Shown here: in pieces, positions 1-6,891 of the stretch
Layout: each line of letters begins with the position of its first letter
Numbering within the stretch: the stretch's first letter is position 1
Notes under the pieces: model-generated
What the model was told of the DNA's origin: nothing
What the model saw: the letters and a program-made list of their open reading frames with translations, nothing else
Database searches by the model: none
Source of the DNA: DATDRQ01 sp035291645
GTDB taxonomy: Bacteria; Chloroflexota; Anaerolineae; Anaerolineales; UBA4823
Direction: 5' to 3'
DNA length: 10,458 bases
Assembly (NCBI GenBank): GCA_035291645.1
Contig: DATDRQ010000056.1
Span: forward strand, 1 to 10,458
Position numbers and translations under genes: made by a program

Positions 1-525
1 CCGGTCTCCGAGCAGCTCGGAGCGGATGTTGGGGTCGAAGCTGATGCGGGCCCCGGCCGCGTGGAAGCATTCGACCGCCTTGAAGATCTCCGAGCGGAAA
101 TCGTCGTTTGCCATGAGAGAGCAGCCCATCACGTGGAAGAATGCCGGGTTTCCGCCGGCTGCAGCTTCGGAGAAGCGGGTCATGACAGCCGGGGTGCCGT
201 CGATGTGATAGATGAACTTGCGCGCGCCGTCTTCGAAATAGGTGACGAAGGCCACTGCGGTCGCCCGGCCTGGAAATCTCTCGACGAAGCGTACGTCCAC
301 CCCGTCCTCACGCAGGCGCTCGATCACACAGTCGCCGAAGTCGTCCGCAGCTACCCCGCCGATGATCCCGGCGGAATGCCCCAGCCGGGCGGCAGTATCG
401 ATGAAGATCGCCGGGGCGCCGCTGGGGAAGGGGCCGAGGAATTCGCCGGGTTCGTCGAGCTGCATGCCGGCCCGCGGCCGCATGATCTCCACCAGCAGCT
501 CACCCATCGTCCAGATTTCTTTCAC
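1..525 (-). CDS. PfkB/ribokinase-family sugar kinase, N-terminal part (C-terminus off the left edge)
   Basis: The minus strand encodes 175 residues that remain open at the window edge. The start is GTG at 525-523, with AGGAG six bases upstream; an ATG seven codons in is the alternative. Seen: an N-terminal MGELLVEIMRP strand (7-17), a small-residue segment GPFPSGAPAI (31-40) where the family holds its substrate-binding glycines, GGVAADDFGD (56-65), which matches the family's G-x-D-x-F-G signature, and FDPNIRSEL (163-171), which matches the D-x-N-x-R element of ribokinase-like enzymes. These enzymes phosphorylate a sugar or sugar acid with ATP in the cytoplasm. The C-terminal D-T-x-G-A-G-D catalytic/anion-hole motif would lie outside the window, so activity cannot be judged. 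The N-terminus resembles 2-keto-3-deoxygluconate kinases and fructokinases, but the substrate cannot be assigned. It points away from the surface glycosyltransferase gene and shares no operon with it. Its GC content is typical of the rest of the window. Confidence 0.88.
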   Translation of the reverse strand, partial: MKEIWTMGELLVEIMRPRAGMQLDEPGEFLGPFPSGAPAIFIDTAARLGHSAGIIGGVAADDFGDCVIERLREDGVDVRFVERFPGRATAVAFVTYFEDGARKFIYHIDGTPAVMTRFSEAAAGGNPAFFHVMGCSLMANDDFRSEIFKAVECFHAAGARISFDPNIRSELLGDR

Positions 526-682
526 TGCAAACTCCTGTTCGATTTCAATACTACGTTAATCCGGGTGTGGATCTGATCTGTTACAAACCGGTGGAGAATA
601 TGAGCAGCTCCCTTTAGAATTAGACAGTTTAAGATAATATCACCGATCTCAAATTTAATGACACTTCAGAAAACGTAAAATT
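526..682. other. Noncoding spacer between the kinase and the glycosyltransferase block
   Basis: This spacer separates the leftward kinase from the rightward glycosyltransferase and is clearly more AT-rich than the kinase. On the minus strand TATTAT at 639-634, preceded by TG one base away, resembles an extended -10 box that could serve the kinase with a leader of about 100 bases; no good -35 box accompanies it. On the plus strand GATAAT at 633-638 is a fair -10 hexamer, but no -35 lies at 16-18 bases. No RNA gene, terminator hairpin or repeat is recognisable. Confidence 0.4.
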
Positions 683-811
683 GAGAGCCGGGTTGCTGAT
701 TTACAGGAATTGCGCGATAATCCCAAGCGGCGAATCGCCCTGGCCAAACAGGCACGTGCTGATGCGAAGCAGTACAGTTGGGAGGCAAGGGCGGTTCTGA
801 TTTTAGAGGGT
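683..811 (+). pseudogene. C-terminal remnant of a GT4-type glycosyltransferase
   Basis: This stretch encodes about 43 residues including VADLQELRDNPKRRIALAKQ, followed closely by YSWEARAVLILEG. That pattern, a short helix with D-N-P-x-R-R, a run of A/R/K, then Y-S-W-E and I-L-E, is how many GT4 glycosyltransferases end (family knowledge, by eye). The reading frame opens only at 662 after a TGA at 659-661, so nothing upstream restores a full enzyme, and no stop separates it from the next gene: it runs in frame into the ATG at 818. A TTG at 710 could start translation inside it but has no good ribosome binding site. I read it as a relic left by deletion or recombination. The alternative is a genuine N-terminal extension of the downstream membrane protein, which seems less likely because that protein has its own Shine-Dalgarno and ATG. 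Confidence 0.55.
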
Positions 812-817
812 GAGCAC

Positions 818-2356
818 ATGTCTGGTTTATTCAAACGGTTTGCGCTATTCCTCCTGATTGCGGCTTTGTTTTTGGGCTCGTTCCTGTTAATCTGGGGAAG
901 AGCTATGCAGAAGGAATACAATCGTGATGAGAACCAATTTATCGCCAGCGGTGAGCTATTGGCTGAGCAAGGATTGCTACCTTACCGGGATTATCCTTAT
1001 TTCCACATGCCCAACTTGGTTTTTGTTTATGCTTTCATCGATGAACTCAGCGAATACAGTTTATTGAGTGCGAGATCTTTTTCGGTGGTCTGTGCGATTT
1101 TGACTGTCGCATTCATTTTTCTTATCGCATACAATCTCTTCCGCAACCAAAGTTCATTCATCCGTTTTACTATCTCAGGGGGAGCTGTTATTCTTTTACT
1201 GGCCAATCCAATATTCGCTTACACTAGCGGATCGGCCTGGAATCACGATCTTCCGGTGTTGCTGGTCTTGATAGCTTTCTGGGTGTACGTTCAAGGCGTG
1301 AAAAAAGAGCAGCCGGCCATTTGGATATTTACTTGTGGGTTATTGGTTGGCTTAGCAACTGGTACCCGGTTATCATTTCTTCTAGCCGGGATCCCGTTTT
1401 TGGTTACGTTGTTATATAGCCCTCAGACAACTTTCAAACAAGTAAGGATAAAAATCATCCTGGCATTCTGCCTCGGGATGATGATTGGATTGCTACCTTC
1501 ATTGGTCCTGTTTGCAGCTGCTCCGCAGAAGTTTATCTTCGGAAATTTTATTTACGCCGAATTGAACACATCGTTCCGCGAGGAGACTGCTTATAAAGGC
1601 CCCATGACGCTGCCAGAAAAATTCGAGTATATGCAGATCGAGATAATGAGGCTGCCCGGAAACCTTATTCTTTTCTTGGCAACGATCTTCTTCGCTTTTA
1701 CCGTAGGGGTAGTTAGATTTCGGGAAAATAAGCATGTCGCTGTTGAATATTTATTGATCTTATTGCTAATCCTTTTTCTTGCGATCGGTTCCTTCTTGCC
1801 TACACCTGCTTTCTATCAATATTTCTACGCTCCGGTGCCATTCGCGATTGTGGGTATTTTGTATGGTCTGGCAAATTCCAACGAATTATTGGACCAAAGA
1901 GTCAACTGGTCTTTTATTTTGTTTATCCAAATGGTAGTGATTCTCAGTTTTTTTTTGATAAAGGATTACGCTTATGTCATTCGGTTGAAGAATTTGGATG
2001 CCTGGTTCCCATTGCAGGTTCACCAATTGGGAAAGGAAATTCGAACTTTGGTCCCACACGGAAAAATATTGACATTGACGCCGATCTATCCTTTAGATGG
2101 GGGCGTGGAGATCTACAGTGATTTTGCCACGGGACCATTTGCCTGGCGAACCGCACATTTTTTGACGGACAAAGAGAGGAAAGCGCTTGGTGTTGTTTCG
2201 GAAGATGATTTACAAGTTTTTTTAACAAAGGACCCACCTGCAGCTATTCTTGTAGGGATGCATCCCGGAGTGGAGGAACCTCTAATTAATTATGCCCAAC
2301 AAATTGGGTTCAGGGAGATTGAGATATCAAGAAAATTATCCCTCTGGTTGAGATAA
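818..2356 (+). CDS. GT-C fold membrane glycosyltransferase (GT39/ArnT-like)
   Basis: A 512-residue polytopic membrane protein, probably transferring a sugar from a polyprenyl-phosphate donor onto a lipid or surface glycan on the outer face of the cytoplasmic membrane. Seen: an N-terminal membrane helix (about 8-27), then a first extracytoplasmic loop with RDENQF (36-41), where Asp37-Glu38 correspond to the acidic pair typical of PMT/ArnT-type GT-C enzymes, and PYRDYPYFHMP (55-65). About eight or nine more hydrophobic segments follow (around 88-105, 118-133, 145-160, 168-200, 211-235, 282-299, 309-326, 338-352, 364-381). A soluble C-terminal domain (about 385-512) follows. The start is ATG 818 with GAGGG at 806-810; the frame is also open upstream through a GT4-like scrap. 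The gene is much more AT-rich than its neighbours and holds a nine-T run at 1948-1956. Donor and acceptor cannot be inferred. The family call is confident; the exact GT number is less so. Confidence 0.8.
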   Translation: MSGLFKRFALFLLIAALFLGSFLLIWGRAMQKEYNRDENQFIASGELLAEQGLLPYRDYPYFHMPNLVFVYAFIDELSEYSLLSARSFSVVCAILTVAFIFLIAYNLFRNQSSFIRFTISGGAVILLLANPIFAYTSGSAWNHDLPVLLVLIAFWVYVQGVKKEQPAIWIFTCGLLVGLATGTRLSFLLAGIPFLVTLLYSPQTTFKQVRIKIILAFCLGMMIGLLPSLVLFAAAPQKFIFGNFIYAELNTSFREETAYKGPMTLPEKFEYMQIEIMRLPGNLILFLATIFFAFTVGVVRFRENKHVAVEYLLILLLILFLAIGSFLPTPAFYQYFYAPVPFAIVGILYGLANSNELLDQRVNWSFILFIQMVVILSFFLIKDYAYVIRLKNLDAWFPLQVHQLGKEIRTLVPHGKILTLTPIYPLDGGVEIYSDFATGPFAWRTAHFLTDKERKALGVVSEDDLQVFLTKDPPAAILVGMHPGVEEPLINYAQQIGFREIEISRKLSLWLR

Positions 2357-2415
2357 TATGGGGGATCTTCACCCTGTTTATCCCGGCCTGCCAGGCAAAT
2401 TCGAATTCGATCCCT

Positions 2416-3138
2416 TTGGTTTCCCTGGAGGCTGAGGCAACAGCTGGTATAACAGTCACGGTTCGACCAATATCCATATTTACATCAACCAGCACTCCGG
2501 TTCCAACGAATACAGCCTCGCCAACTTCCACCCAGACCCCAACGAGAACTCCCTCGATTTCCCCAACCCGGCCGCCGTCCGCCACGCCTACCTGGGCGAT
2601 CCTGCGCGCTAAAGTACTGGTGCGCGCCAATTGCCGCTACGGCCCTGGTTGGCCTTACTTATACAAATACGGGCTTGTAGTGGGGACTAACTTTGAAGTC
2701 CTGGGGCGCACCGAGCAAGGCAACTGGATCCTGGTGCAAGGCGTCGGCGGGAACAACCCCTGCTGGGTGAGGGCCGACCTGATGGACGTCCAGGGGGACG
2801 TTATGGCGGTGCAGCCGACGGAAATCCCTCTGCCCATGTCCCCGTATTACGGCCCACTGAGCGGGGTGGCGGCCATCCGGAACGGAGACGAAGTCACCGT
2901 ATCCTGGAGCGGGATGTCATTCAGGGCCGGGGATGAGACCGCCTCGCCGCCTTACCTGCTGGAGGTCTGGATCTGCCAGGATGGCCAGGTGGTCTTCACC
3001 CCGGTGGGCTCTTATGAGATCGCGGTGACGGTGATCGATGAATCTGGCTGTGCGGAGCCATCGCACGGACGGGTGTATTTCGTGGAAAAGCACGGCTATA
3101 CCCTGTGGCGGGAGGTCCCCTGGCCTGCGCAAGAGTGA
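2416..3138 (+). CDS. Secreted or lipid-anchored SH3-like domain protein with Ser/Thr/Pro linker
   Basis: From the TTG at 2416 the product is 240 residues. Residues about 22-60 are a Thr/Pro/Ser-rich spacer of the kind that holds a domain away from the cell surface. Residues about 64-126 (AKVLVRANCRYGPG, GNWILVQ, CWVRADLMDV) resemble a bacterial SH3 (SH3b) fold, with two Cys (73 and 116) that could form a disulfide. Residues about 150-236 form a beta-rich, Ig-like C-terminal domain with CQDGQVVFTPVGSY and VEKHGYTLWREVPWP. SH3b domains often bind cell-wall or surface ligands; the ligand here is unknown. The start is doubtful: no Shine-Dalgarno precedes 2416, while the same frame is open from 2323 and encodes a basic-then-hydrophobic stretch ending FIPAC, like a lipoprotein signal with a weak lipobox, but without ATG, GTG or TTG. 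It begins just after the glycosyltransferase stop, and base composition shifts from AT-rich to GC-rich within it. Confidence 0.72.
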   Translation: MVSLEAEATAGITVTVRPISIFTSTSTPVPTNTASPTSTQTPTRTPSISPTRPPSATPTWAILRAKVLVRANCRYGPGWPYLYKYGLVVGTNFEVLGRTEQGNWILVQGVGGNNPCWVRADLMDVQGDVMAVQPTEIPLPMSPYYGPLSGVAAIRNGDEVTVSWSGMSFRAGDETASPPYLLEVWICQDGQVVFTPVGSYEIAVTVIDESGCAEPSHGRVYFVEKHGYTLWREVPWPAQE

Positions 3139-3186
3139 AAGAGAGGTTTGTAGTCGCTGTGCAAAGGTTGGTTAATCAGTAATTGC

Positions 3187-3215
3187 TTTACAGTCTATCC
3201 TACCTTCTATATAAT
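3187..3215 (+). promoter_or_regulatory. Sigma70-type promoter for the methyltransferase cluster
   Basis: TTTACA at 3187-3192 (5 of 6 matches to TTGACA) and a perfect TATAAT at 3210-3215 are separated by exactly 17 bases. Transcription would start near 3222, giving a leader of about 87 bases before the corrinoid gene. It lies in the only sizeable gap before a run of same-strand genes, so it is the likely promoter for at least the first four of them. No operator or cobalamin riboswitch is visible, and the leader is too short for a complete class I B12 riboswitch. Confidence 0.65.
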
Positions 3216-3221
3216 CTAACC

Positions 3222-3308
3222 ATGCCAGGAGCTGCAGGTATACCAATCAGATTTCTATCCAGCTCTCCCAGTGCTATTCCAACACAGCAAACAAAACAGG
3301 AGCCATGA
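3222..3308 (+). other. Leader region with a possible 28-codon leader ORF and a hairpin
   Basis: An ATG at 3222 lies at the predicted transcription start and opens a 28-codon frame that ends in TGA at 3306-3308, directly abutting the corrinoid gene's ATG at 3309 (TGAATG), in the same frame. The encoded peptide (beginning MPGAAGIPIRFLSSSP) matches nothing I recognise and may be chance. GAGCTG at 3229-3234 can pair with CAGCTC at 3260-3265 across a 25-base loop. The ribosome binding site AGGAG at 3298-3302 is outside that pairing. If translated, the leader peptide would couple to the corrinoid gene by termination and re-initiation. Confidence 0.2.
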
Positions 3309-3956
3309 ATGAACAACGATCTATTTCAGGCGATGGCGCAGAGCATCATCGACGGGGATTCTGAGGCCGCCGAACAGCTGGCGCAGCAGGCGATCGAGTT
3401 GGGCATCGACCCGCTGGAAGCCATCGAAAACGGGTTCGTGGTGGGTGTCAACCAGGTCGGCGAGGCGTTCAGCTGCGGGGAGGCCTTCCTGCCGGAGCTG
3501 GTCATGGCGGGCGAGGCCATGAAGAAGGCCGTCAGCACCCTCGAGCCCGAGATGGCTAAACGTGGCACCCAACGCCAGGTGTACGGCAAGGTGGTCTTAG
3601 CCACCATCCAGGGCGACATCCACGATATCGGCAAGACTCTGGTCGGGACGATGCTCTCCTCGGGAGGCTTTCAGGTGTACGACCTGGGCGTGGACGTGGC
3701 GATCGAAAAGATCCTCGGCAAAGCCCAGGAAGTGGGGGCGGACATCATCGGCGTCAGCGCGCTGCTGACGACGACCATGCTGAGGCAGAAGGAGTTGATC
3801 AAGACCCTGGAAGCCAGAGGATTGCGCAGCCAGTATAAGGTCATGGTGGGTGGCGCTCCGGTCACGAGGGATTGGGTGGCGGAGATCGGCGCGGACGGAT
3901 TCAGCGAGGACGCCATCGGCGCCGTCCAGGTCGCCAGGCAGCTCGTCCAGGGTTGA
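3309..3956 (+). CDS. MttC/MtbC-type corrinoid (B12-binding) methyl-carrier protein
   Basis: A 215-residue cytoplasmic methyl carrier. In the MttB, MtbB and MtmB systems this protein takes a methyl group from the substrate-specific methyltransferase onto Co(I) cobamide and hands it to a second methyltransferase. Seen: a helical cap domain (about 1-88, with LGIDPLEAIENG and AFLPELVMAGEAMK), then a Rossmann-like B12 domain. The latter carries GDIHDIG at 102-108, with His105 as the lower cobalt ligand of the D-x-H-x-x-G motif, plus GVSALLTTTM (148-157) and GGAPV (181-185), which line the nucleotide-tail pocket. Length and domain order are normal for the family. The start ATG 3309 has AGGAG six bases upstream; ATG 3305 is in another frame. 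A good promoter precedes it. It is the only corrinoid gene in the window and sits 11 bases ahead of the first methyltransferase, so it is presumably the shared acceptor. Confidence 0.93.
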   Translation: MNNDLFQAMAQSIIDGDSEAAEQLAQQAIELGIDPLEAIENGFVVGVNQVGEAFSCGEAFLPELVMAGEAMKKAVSTLEPEMAKRGTQRQVYGKVVLATIQGDIHDIGKTLVGTMLSSGGFQVYDLGVDVAIEKILGKAQEVGADIIGVSALLTTTMLRQKELIKTLEARGLRSQYKVMVGGAPVTRDWVAEIGADGFSEDAIGAVQVARQLVQG

Positions 3957-3967
3957 GGCAGCCGAAC

Positions 3968-5419
3968 ATGGCCAGCAGAATCAAATCGATAACCAATCCC
4001 AAGCTGAAGCTGGACATCCTCAGCCGCGCTGAGGTCCAGCGCCTGCACACGGCTACCCTGGACCTCATCGAAAACGTCGGGGTGCGCTTTCCCTCCCAGA
4101 AAGCCATGGATATCTGGGAAGCGCACGGGGCGAAGGTCGACCGTGACACCTGCATCGTCAAGGCGCCGGGGGAGGTGATCGAGGCGGCCTTGAAAAGCTG
4201 CCCGCCCGCTTACGACCTGGCGGCCCGCCTTCCGGACCAGGACCTGTCGTTAGACGGCAACCACGTCTTCGTGGGCACGGACGGCTGCGGGGTGGAAGTG
4301 CTGGACATCCACACCGGCGAACGCCGCCGCTCCAGTATGCAGGACGTGGCGGATATCGCCCGCATCGCCGATTGCCTGGAAGAGGTGGCGTTCCATTGGG
4401 TGGCCGTATCAGCCCAGGACTACCCGGCCGCGACGCGCAGCCTGCACGAGTTGCACGCCATCTGGGAGAACTCGACCAAGCACGTCCAGACGGAGAGCAT
4501 CTACTCCGAGCGCGAGGCGCAAGCCGCGGTCGAGATGGCGGCGCTGATCGCGGGCGGGCGGGAAGCGCTGCGGAAACGGCCGGTGCTCTCGATCATGCAA
4601 TGCACCGCCCCGCCGCTCGGGCAGGACGGCGGCAGCGTGGAGGCAGCCCTGGTGGCCGCCGAAGCCGGCCTGCCGGTCGGCTTTATGACCATGGCCGCTT
4701 GCCTGACCACCGGTCCGGCGACCCTGGCAGGAACGCTGGCAGTCGGCAACGCCGAGGTGATCAGCGCCACGGCCCTGATCCAGCTGGCCCATCCGGGAGC
4801 GCCGGTCTTCTACGCCGCCGCCCAGACGGCCTCGGACCTGCGCACCGGCGGCTATACCGGCGGCGGCCCGGAAGATTTCTTGTTCGGCGCAGCCACCAAC
4901 GTCCTGTCTGATTTTTACGATATCCCCCTGTCGATGGGGTCCTTCGCAACCGGGGCCAAGGAGCCGAACTGGCAGGCCGGGATCGACAACAGCCTGTCCA
5001 CCTTCATGGCCTGCATCGTCATGTCCGATATGCTGCTGGGGGTGGGTTTGCTGCACGGCAGCCGCATCTGGTCGTACGCCCAGATGCTGATGGACTGCGA
5101 GATATTCGACATCGTCCACAAGATGATGCAGGGCATCGTCGTGGACGACGACACGTTAGCCCTGGAAGCGGTTCGCTCGGTCGGGCCGGGGGGCAACTTC
5201 CTGACGCAGAAACACACCCGCCAGCACATGCGCGATCTATACCTGCCGCAATTCATGGACCGCCGGGCATACAACGTGTGGGAAGAAAAGCGCGACGACG
5301 GGCGGGATTGGGCGCTGGCAAGGGCGCGCGAAATCCTGGCGACCCACCAGCCGGAGCCGCTCGACCCGCAATGCTCTAAAGAACTTGCCAGCATCATCGC
5401 CAGCCTGGAAGGCGATTGA
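3968..5419 (+). CDS. MttB-family methyltransferase 1 (non-pyrrolysine)
   Basis: A 483-residue protein of the trimethylamine methyltransferase family (COG5598/PF06253), expected to form a TIM barrel that demethylates a methylated amine and methylates the partner corrinoid protein. Seen: the family N-terminus with AEVQRLHTATLDLIENVGVR (21-40), HTGERRRSSMQDVADIARIAD (115-135 region), TTGPATLAGTLAVGNAEV (247-264), the loop GSFATGAKEPNWQAGID (324-340), and the C-terminal GPGGNFLTQKHTR (406-418). The frame is uninterrupted and ends in TGA, so it contains no pyrrolysine amber codon and belongs to the class that includes the glycine betaine enzyme MtgB. Substrate unknown. The frame stays open upstream to 3872, but ATG 3968 clears the corrinoid gene and has GAGG nine bases before it. 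The 11-base gap indicates co-transcription with the corrinoid gene. Its loop differs from that of paralog 2, suggesting another substrate. Confidence 0.92.
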   Translation: MASRIKSITNPKLKLDILSRAEVQRLHTATLDLIENVGVRFPSQKAMDIWEAHGAKVDRDTCIVKAPGEVIEAALKSCPPAYDLAARLPDQDLSLDGNHVFVGTDGCGVEVLDIHTGERRRSSMQDVADIARIADCLEEVAFHWVAVSAQDYPAATRSLHELHAIWENSTKHVQTESIYSEREAQAAVEMAALIAGGREALRKRPVLSIMQCTAPPLGQDGGSVEAALVAAEAGLPVGFMTMAACLTTGPATLAGTLAVGNAEVISATALIQLAHPGAPVFYAAAQTASDLRTGGYTGGGPEDFLFGAATNVLSDFYDIPLSMGSFATGAKEPNWQAGIDNSLSTFMACIVMSDMLLGVGLLHGSRIWSYAQMLMDCEIFDIVHKMMQGIVVDDDTLALEAVRSVGPGGNFLTQKHTRQHMRDLYLPQFMDRRAYNVWEEKRDDGRDWALARAREILATHQPEPLDPQCSKELASIIASLEGD

Positions 5420-5424
5420 AATCT

Positions 5425-6888
5425 ATGCAACCGAGACTCGAGCTGCTAACCGAAGAACAGGTCGATCGCATCCTTGACGAAGCTTTCCAGCTCCTCCAGG
5501 AGCATGGGATCAAAGTGCAGTCCGCGGAAGCCAGGCGGCTGCTGGCGGAGGCCGGGGCGCAGGTGGACGAAGCGAAACAAGTCGCCTACATCCCGGAATC
5601 CGTGGTGCGGCGGGCACTGGCGACCGCGCCAGCCAGGTTCAACCTGTACAACCGCGCCGGAGAGGCGGTGGTGGAATACGGTGGAACGGGCGTACACTTC
5701 GACCCGGGCTCGTCGGGAGTGCATATCCTCGACCCGGAAACCCTGGAACACCGCCCTTCCTTTACCCCGGACCTGGTCAGACTGATCCAGGTGGCCGAGC
5801 AGTTGCCGCAGTACCAGGCGCAATCGACGGCGGTGGTGTGCAATGAGGTGCCGAAGGAGATCGGCGACCTGTACCGCCTGTACCTGGTGTTGTTATTTTC
5901 GGCGAAACCGGTCGTCACCGGCGCGTTCTCCACCCAAACGACCCAGGTTATGTTCGACATGCTGGCGATCTTCGCCGGCGGGCGGGCCGCCCTGGCTGAG
6001 AAACCGCAAGCCGTTTTCGACGTGTGTCCCTCGCCGCCGTTAATCTGGAGCGATTTTGGGGCGCAAAACTTGATCGACCTGGCCTGCGCGGGTGTGCCGG
6101 CCCAGATCGTCTCCATGCCACTGGCAGGAGCGGCGGCCCCGGTCACCCTGCTGGGCTCGGTGGTGCAGCACGCCGCCGAGTGCCTGAGCGGGATTGCCAT
6201 CCACCAGCTGGCTCAGCCAGGGTCGCCGATCGTGTGGGGAGGCGCGCCGGCGATCTTCGACATGCGCAAGGGCACCACGCCGATGGGGGCGATCGAGACC
6301 GCCATGATCGACGCCTCCTACGCCCAGGTCGGCAAGTTCCTGGGATTGCCCACGCACACCTACCTGGGCGCCTCGGACGCCAAGCTGGTGGACGCCCAGG
6401 CCGGGTTGGAGAGCGGAATCTCGGCACTGGTGGGCGCTCTGGCGGGCATCGATATGATCTCCGGCGCTGGCATGCTGGACTTCCTGGCCTGCCAGAGCCC
6501 GGAGAAGCTGGTCATCGACGCCGAGGCTGTTGCAATGGCGCAGCGCTTACTGGCAGGCATGCAGGAGCATACCTCTACCCTGGCCCTGGAGATGTTCGCC
6601 GGGATCGGTTTCAAAGGAGATTTCCTCAAGCAGAAAACCACCCGCCAGCTGTTCTTGAAAGAGCAGCATATCCCAGGAGCTGTGATCGACCGCGATTCGA
6701 TCCGCGGCTGGCAGCAGTCCGGCGGGCTGGATGCCTTTGCCCGGGCCAAAGGCGAAGTAAAGCGCCTGGTGGAGGAATACCGCCCACCGGAACTGCCCGG
6801 TGAACAGGTGCGCGAGCTGCGGAAATTAGTGACGGATCTGGCACGGGCCGCCGGCATGGATCGGTTGCCTGACGTGGGCACTCATTAA
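5425..6888 (+). CDS. MttB-family methyltransferase 2 (non-pyrrolysine)
   Basis: A 487-residue MttB-family corrinoid methyltransferase from ATG 5425. A TTG at 5416, three codons earlier, overlaps the upstream stop as TTGA and could couple translation; GGAAGG at 5407-5412 is 3 bases from the TTG and 12 from the ATG, so spacing does not decide. Seen: LTEEQVDRILDEAFQLL (8-24), FNLYNRAGEAVVEYGGTGVH (72-91), KPVVTGAFST (161-170), PVTLLGSVVQHAAECLSG (239-256), GASDAKLVDAQAGLESGI (315-332), GAGMLDF (347-353) and FKGDFLKQKTTRQ (396-408). The S-D-A-K-x-x-D-x-Q-A element is, by eye, the closest of the three paralogs to canonical MttB sequences. No internal amber codon; it ends in TAA. It should act with the corrinoid protein encoded at 3309-3956. 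The substrate is unassigned: any N-methylated amine or betaine is possible. Confidence 0.92.
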   Translation: MQPRLELLTEEQVDRILDEAFQLLQEHGIKVQSAEARRLLAEAGAQVDEAKQVAYIPESVVRRALATAPARFNLYNRAGEAVVEYGGTGVHFDPGSSGVHILDPETLEHRPSFTPDLVRLIQVAEQLPQYQAQSTAVVCNEVPKEIGDLYRLYLVLLFSAKPVVTGAFSTQTTQVMFDMLAIFAGGRAALAEKPQAVFDVCPSPPLIWSDFGAQNLIDLACAGVPAQIVSMPLAGAAAPVTLLGSVVQHAAECLSGIAIHQLAQPGSPIVWGGAPAIFDMRKGTTPMGAIETAMIDASYAQVGKFLGLPTHTYLGASDAKLVDAQAGLESGISALVGALAGIDMISGAGMLDFLACQSPEKLVIDAEAVAMAQRLLAGMQEHTSTLALEMFAGIGFKGDFLKQKTTRQLFLKEQHIPGAVIDRDSIRGWQQSGGLDAFARAKGEVKRLVEEYRPPELPGEQVRELRKLVTDLARAAGMDRLPDVGTH

Positions 6889-6891
6889 CCG

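Noticed and set aside
61..576. Plus-strand open frames across the first 576 bases
   Set aside because: They lie opposite the PfkB kinase, whose minus-strand frame carries clear family motifs and a good ribosome binding site; the plus-strand translations show no family features.
3139..3308. Cobalamin riboswitch ahead of the corrinoid gene
   Set aside because: I looked for one because B12-dependent operons often carry it. The leader after the promoter is under 90 bases and I see no B12-box-like segment; only a small hairpin is present.
4409..5119. A 236-residue minus-strand open frame
   Set aside because: Shadow of the first MttB gene with no family features or ribosome binding site that I can see.
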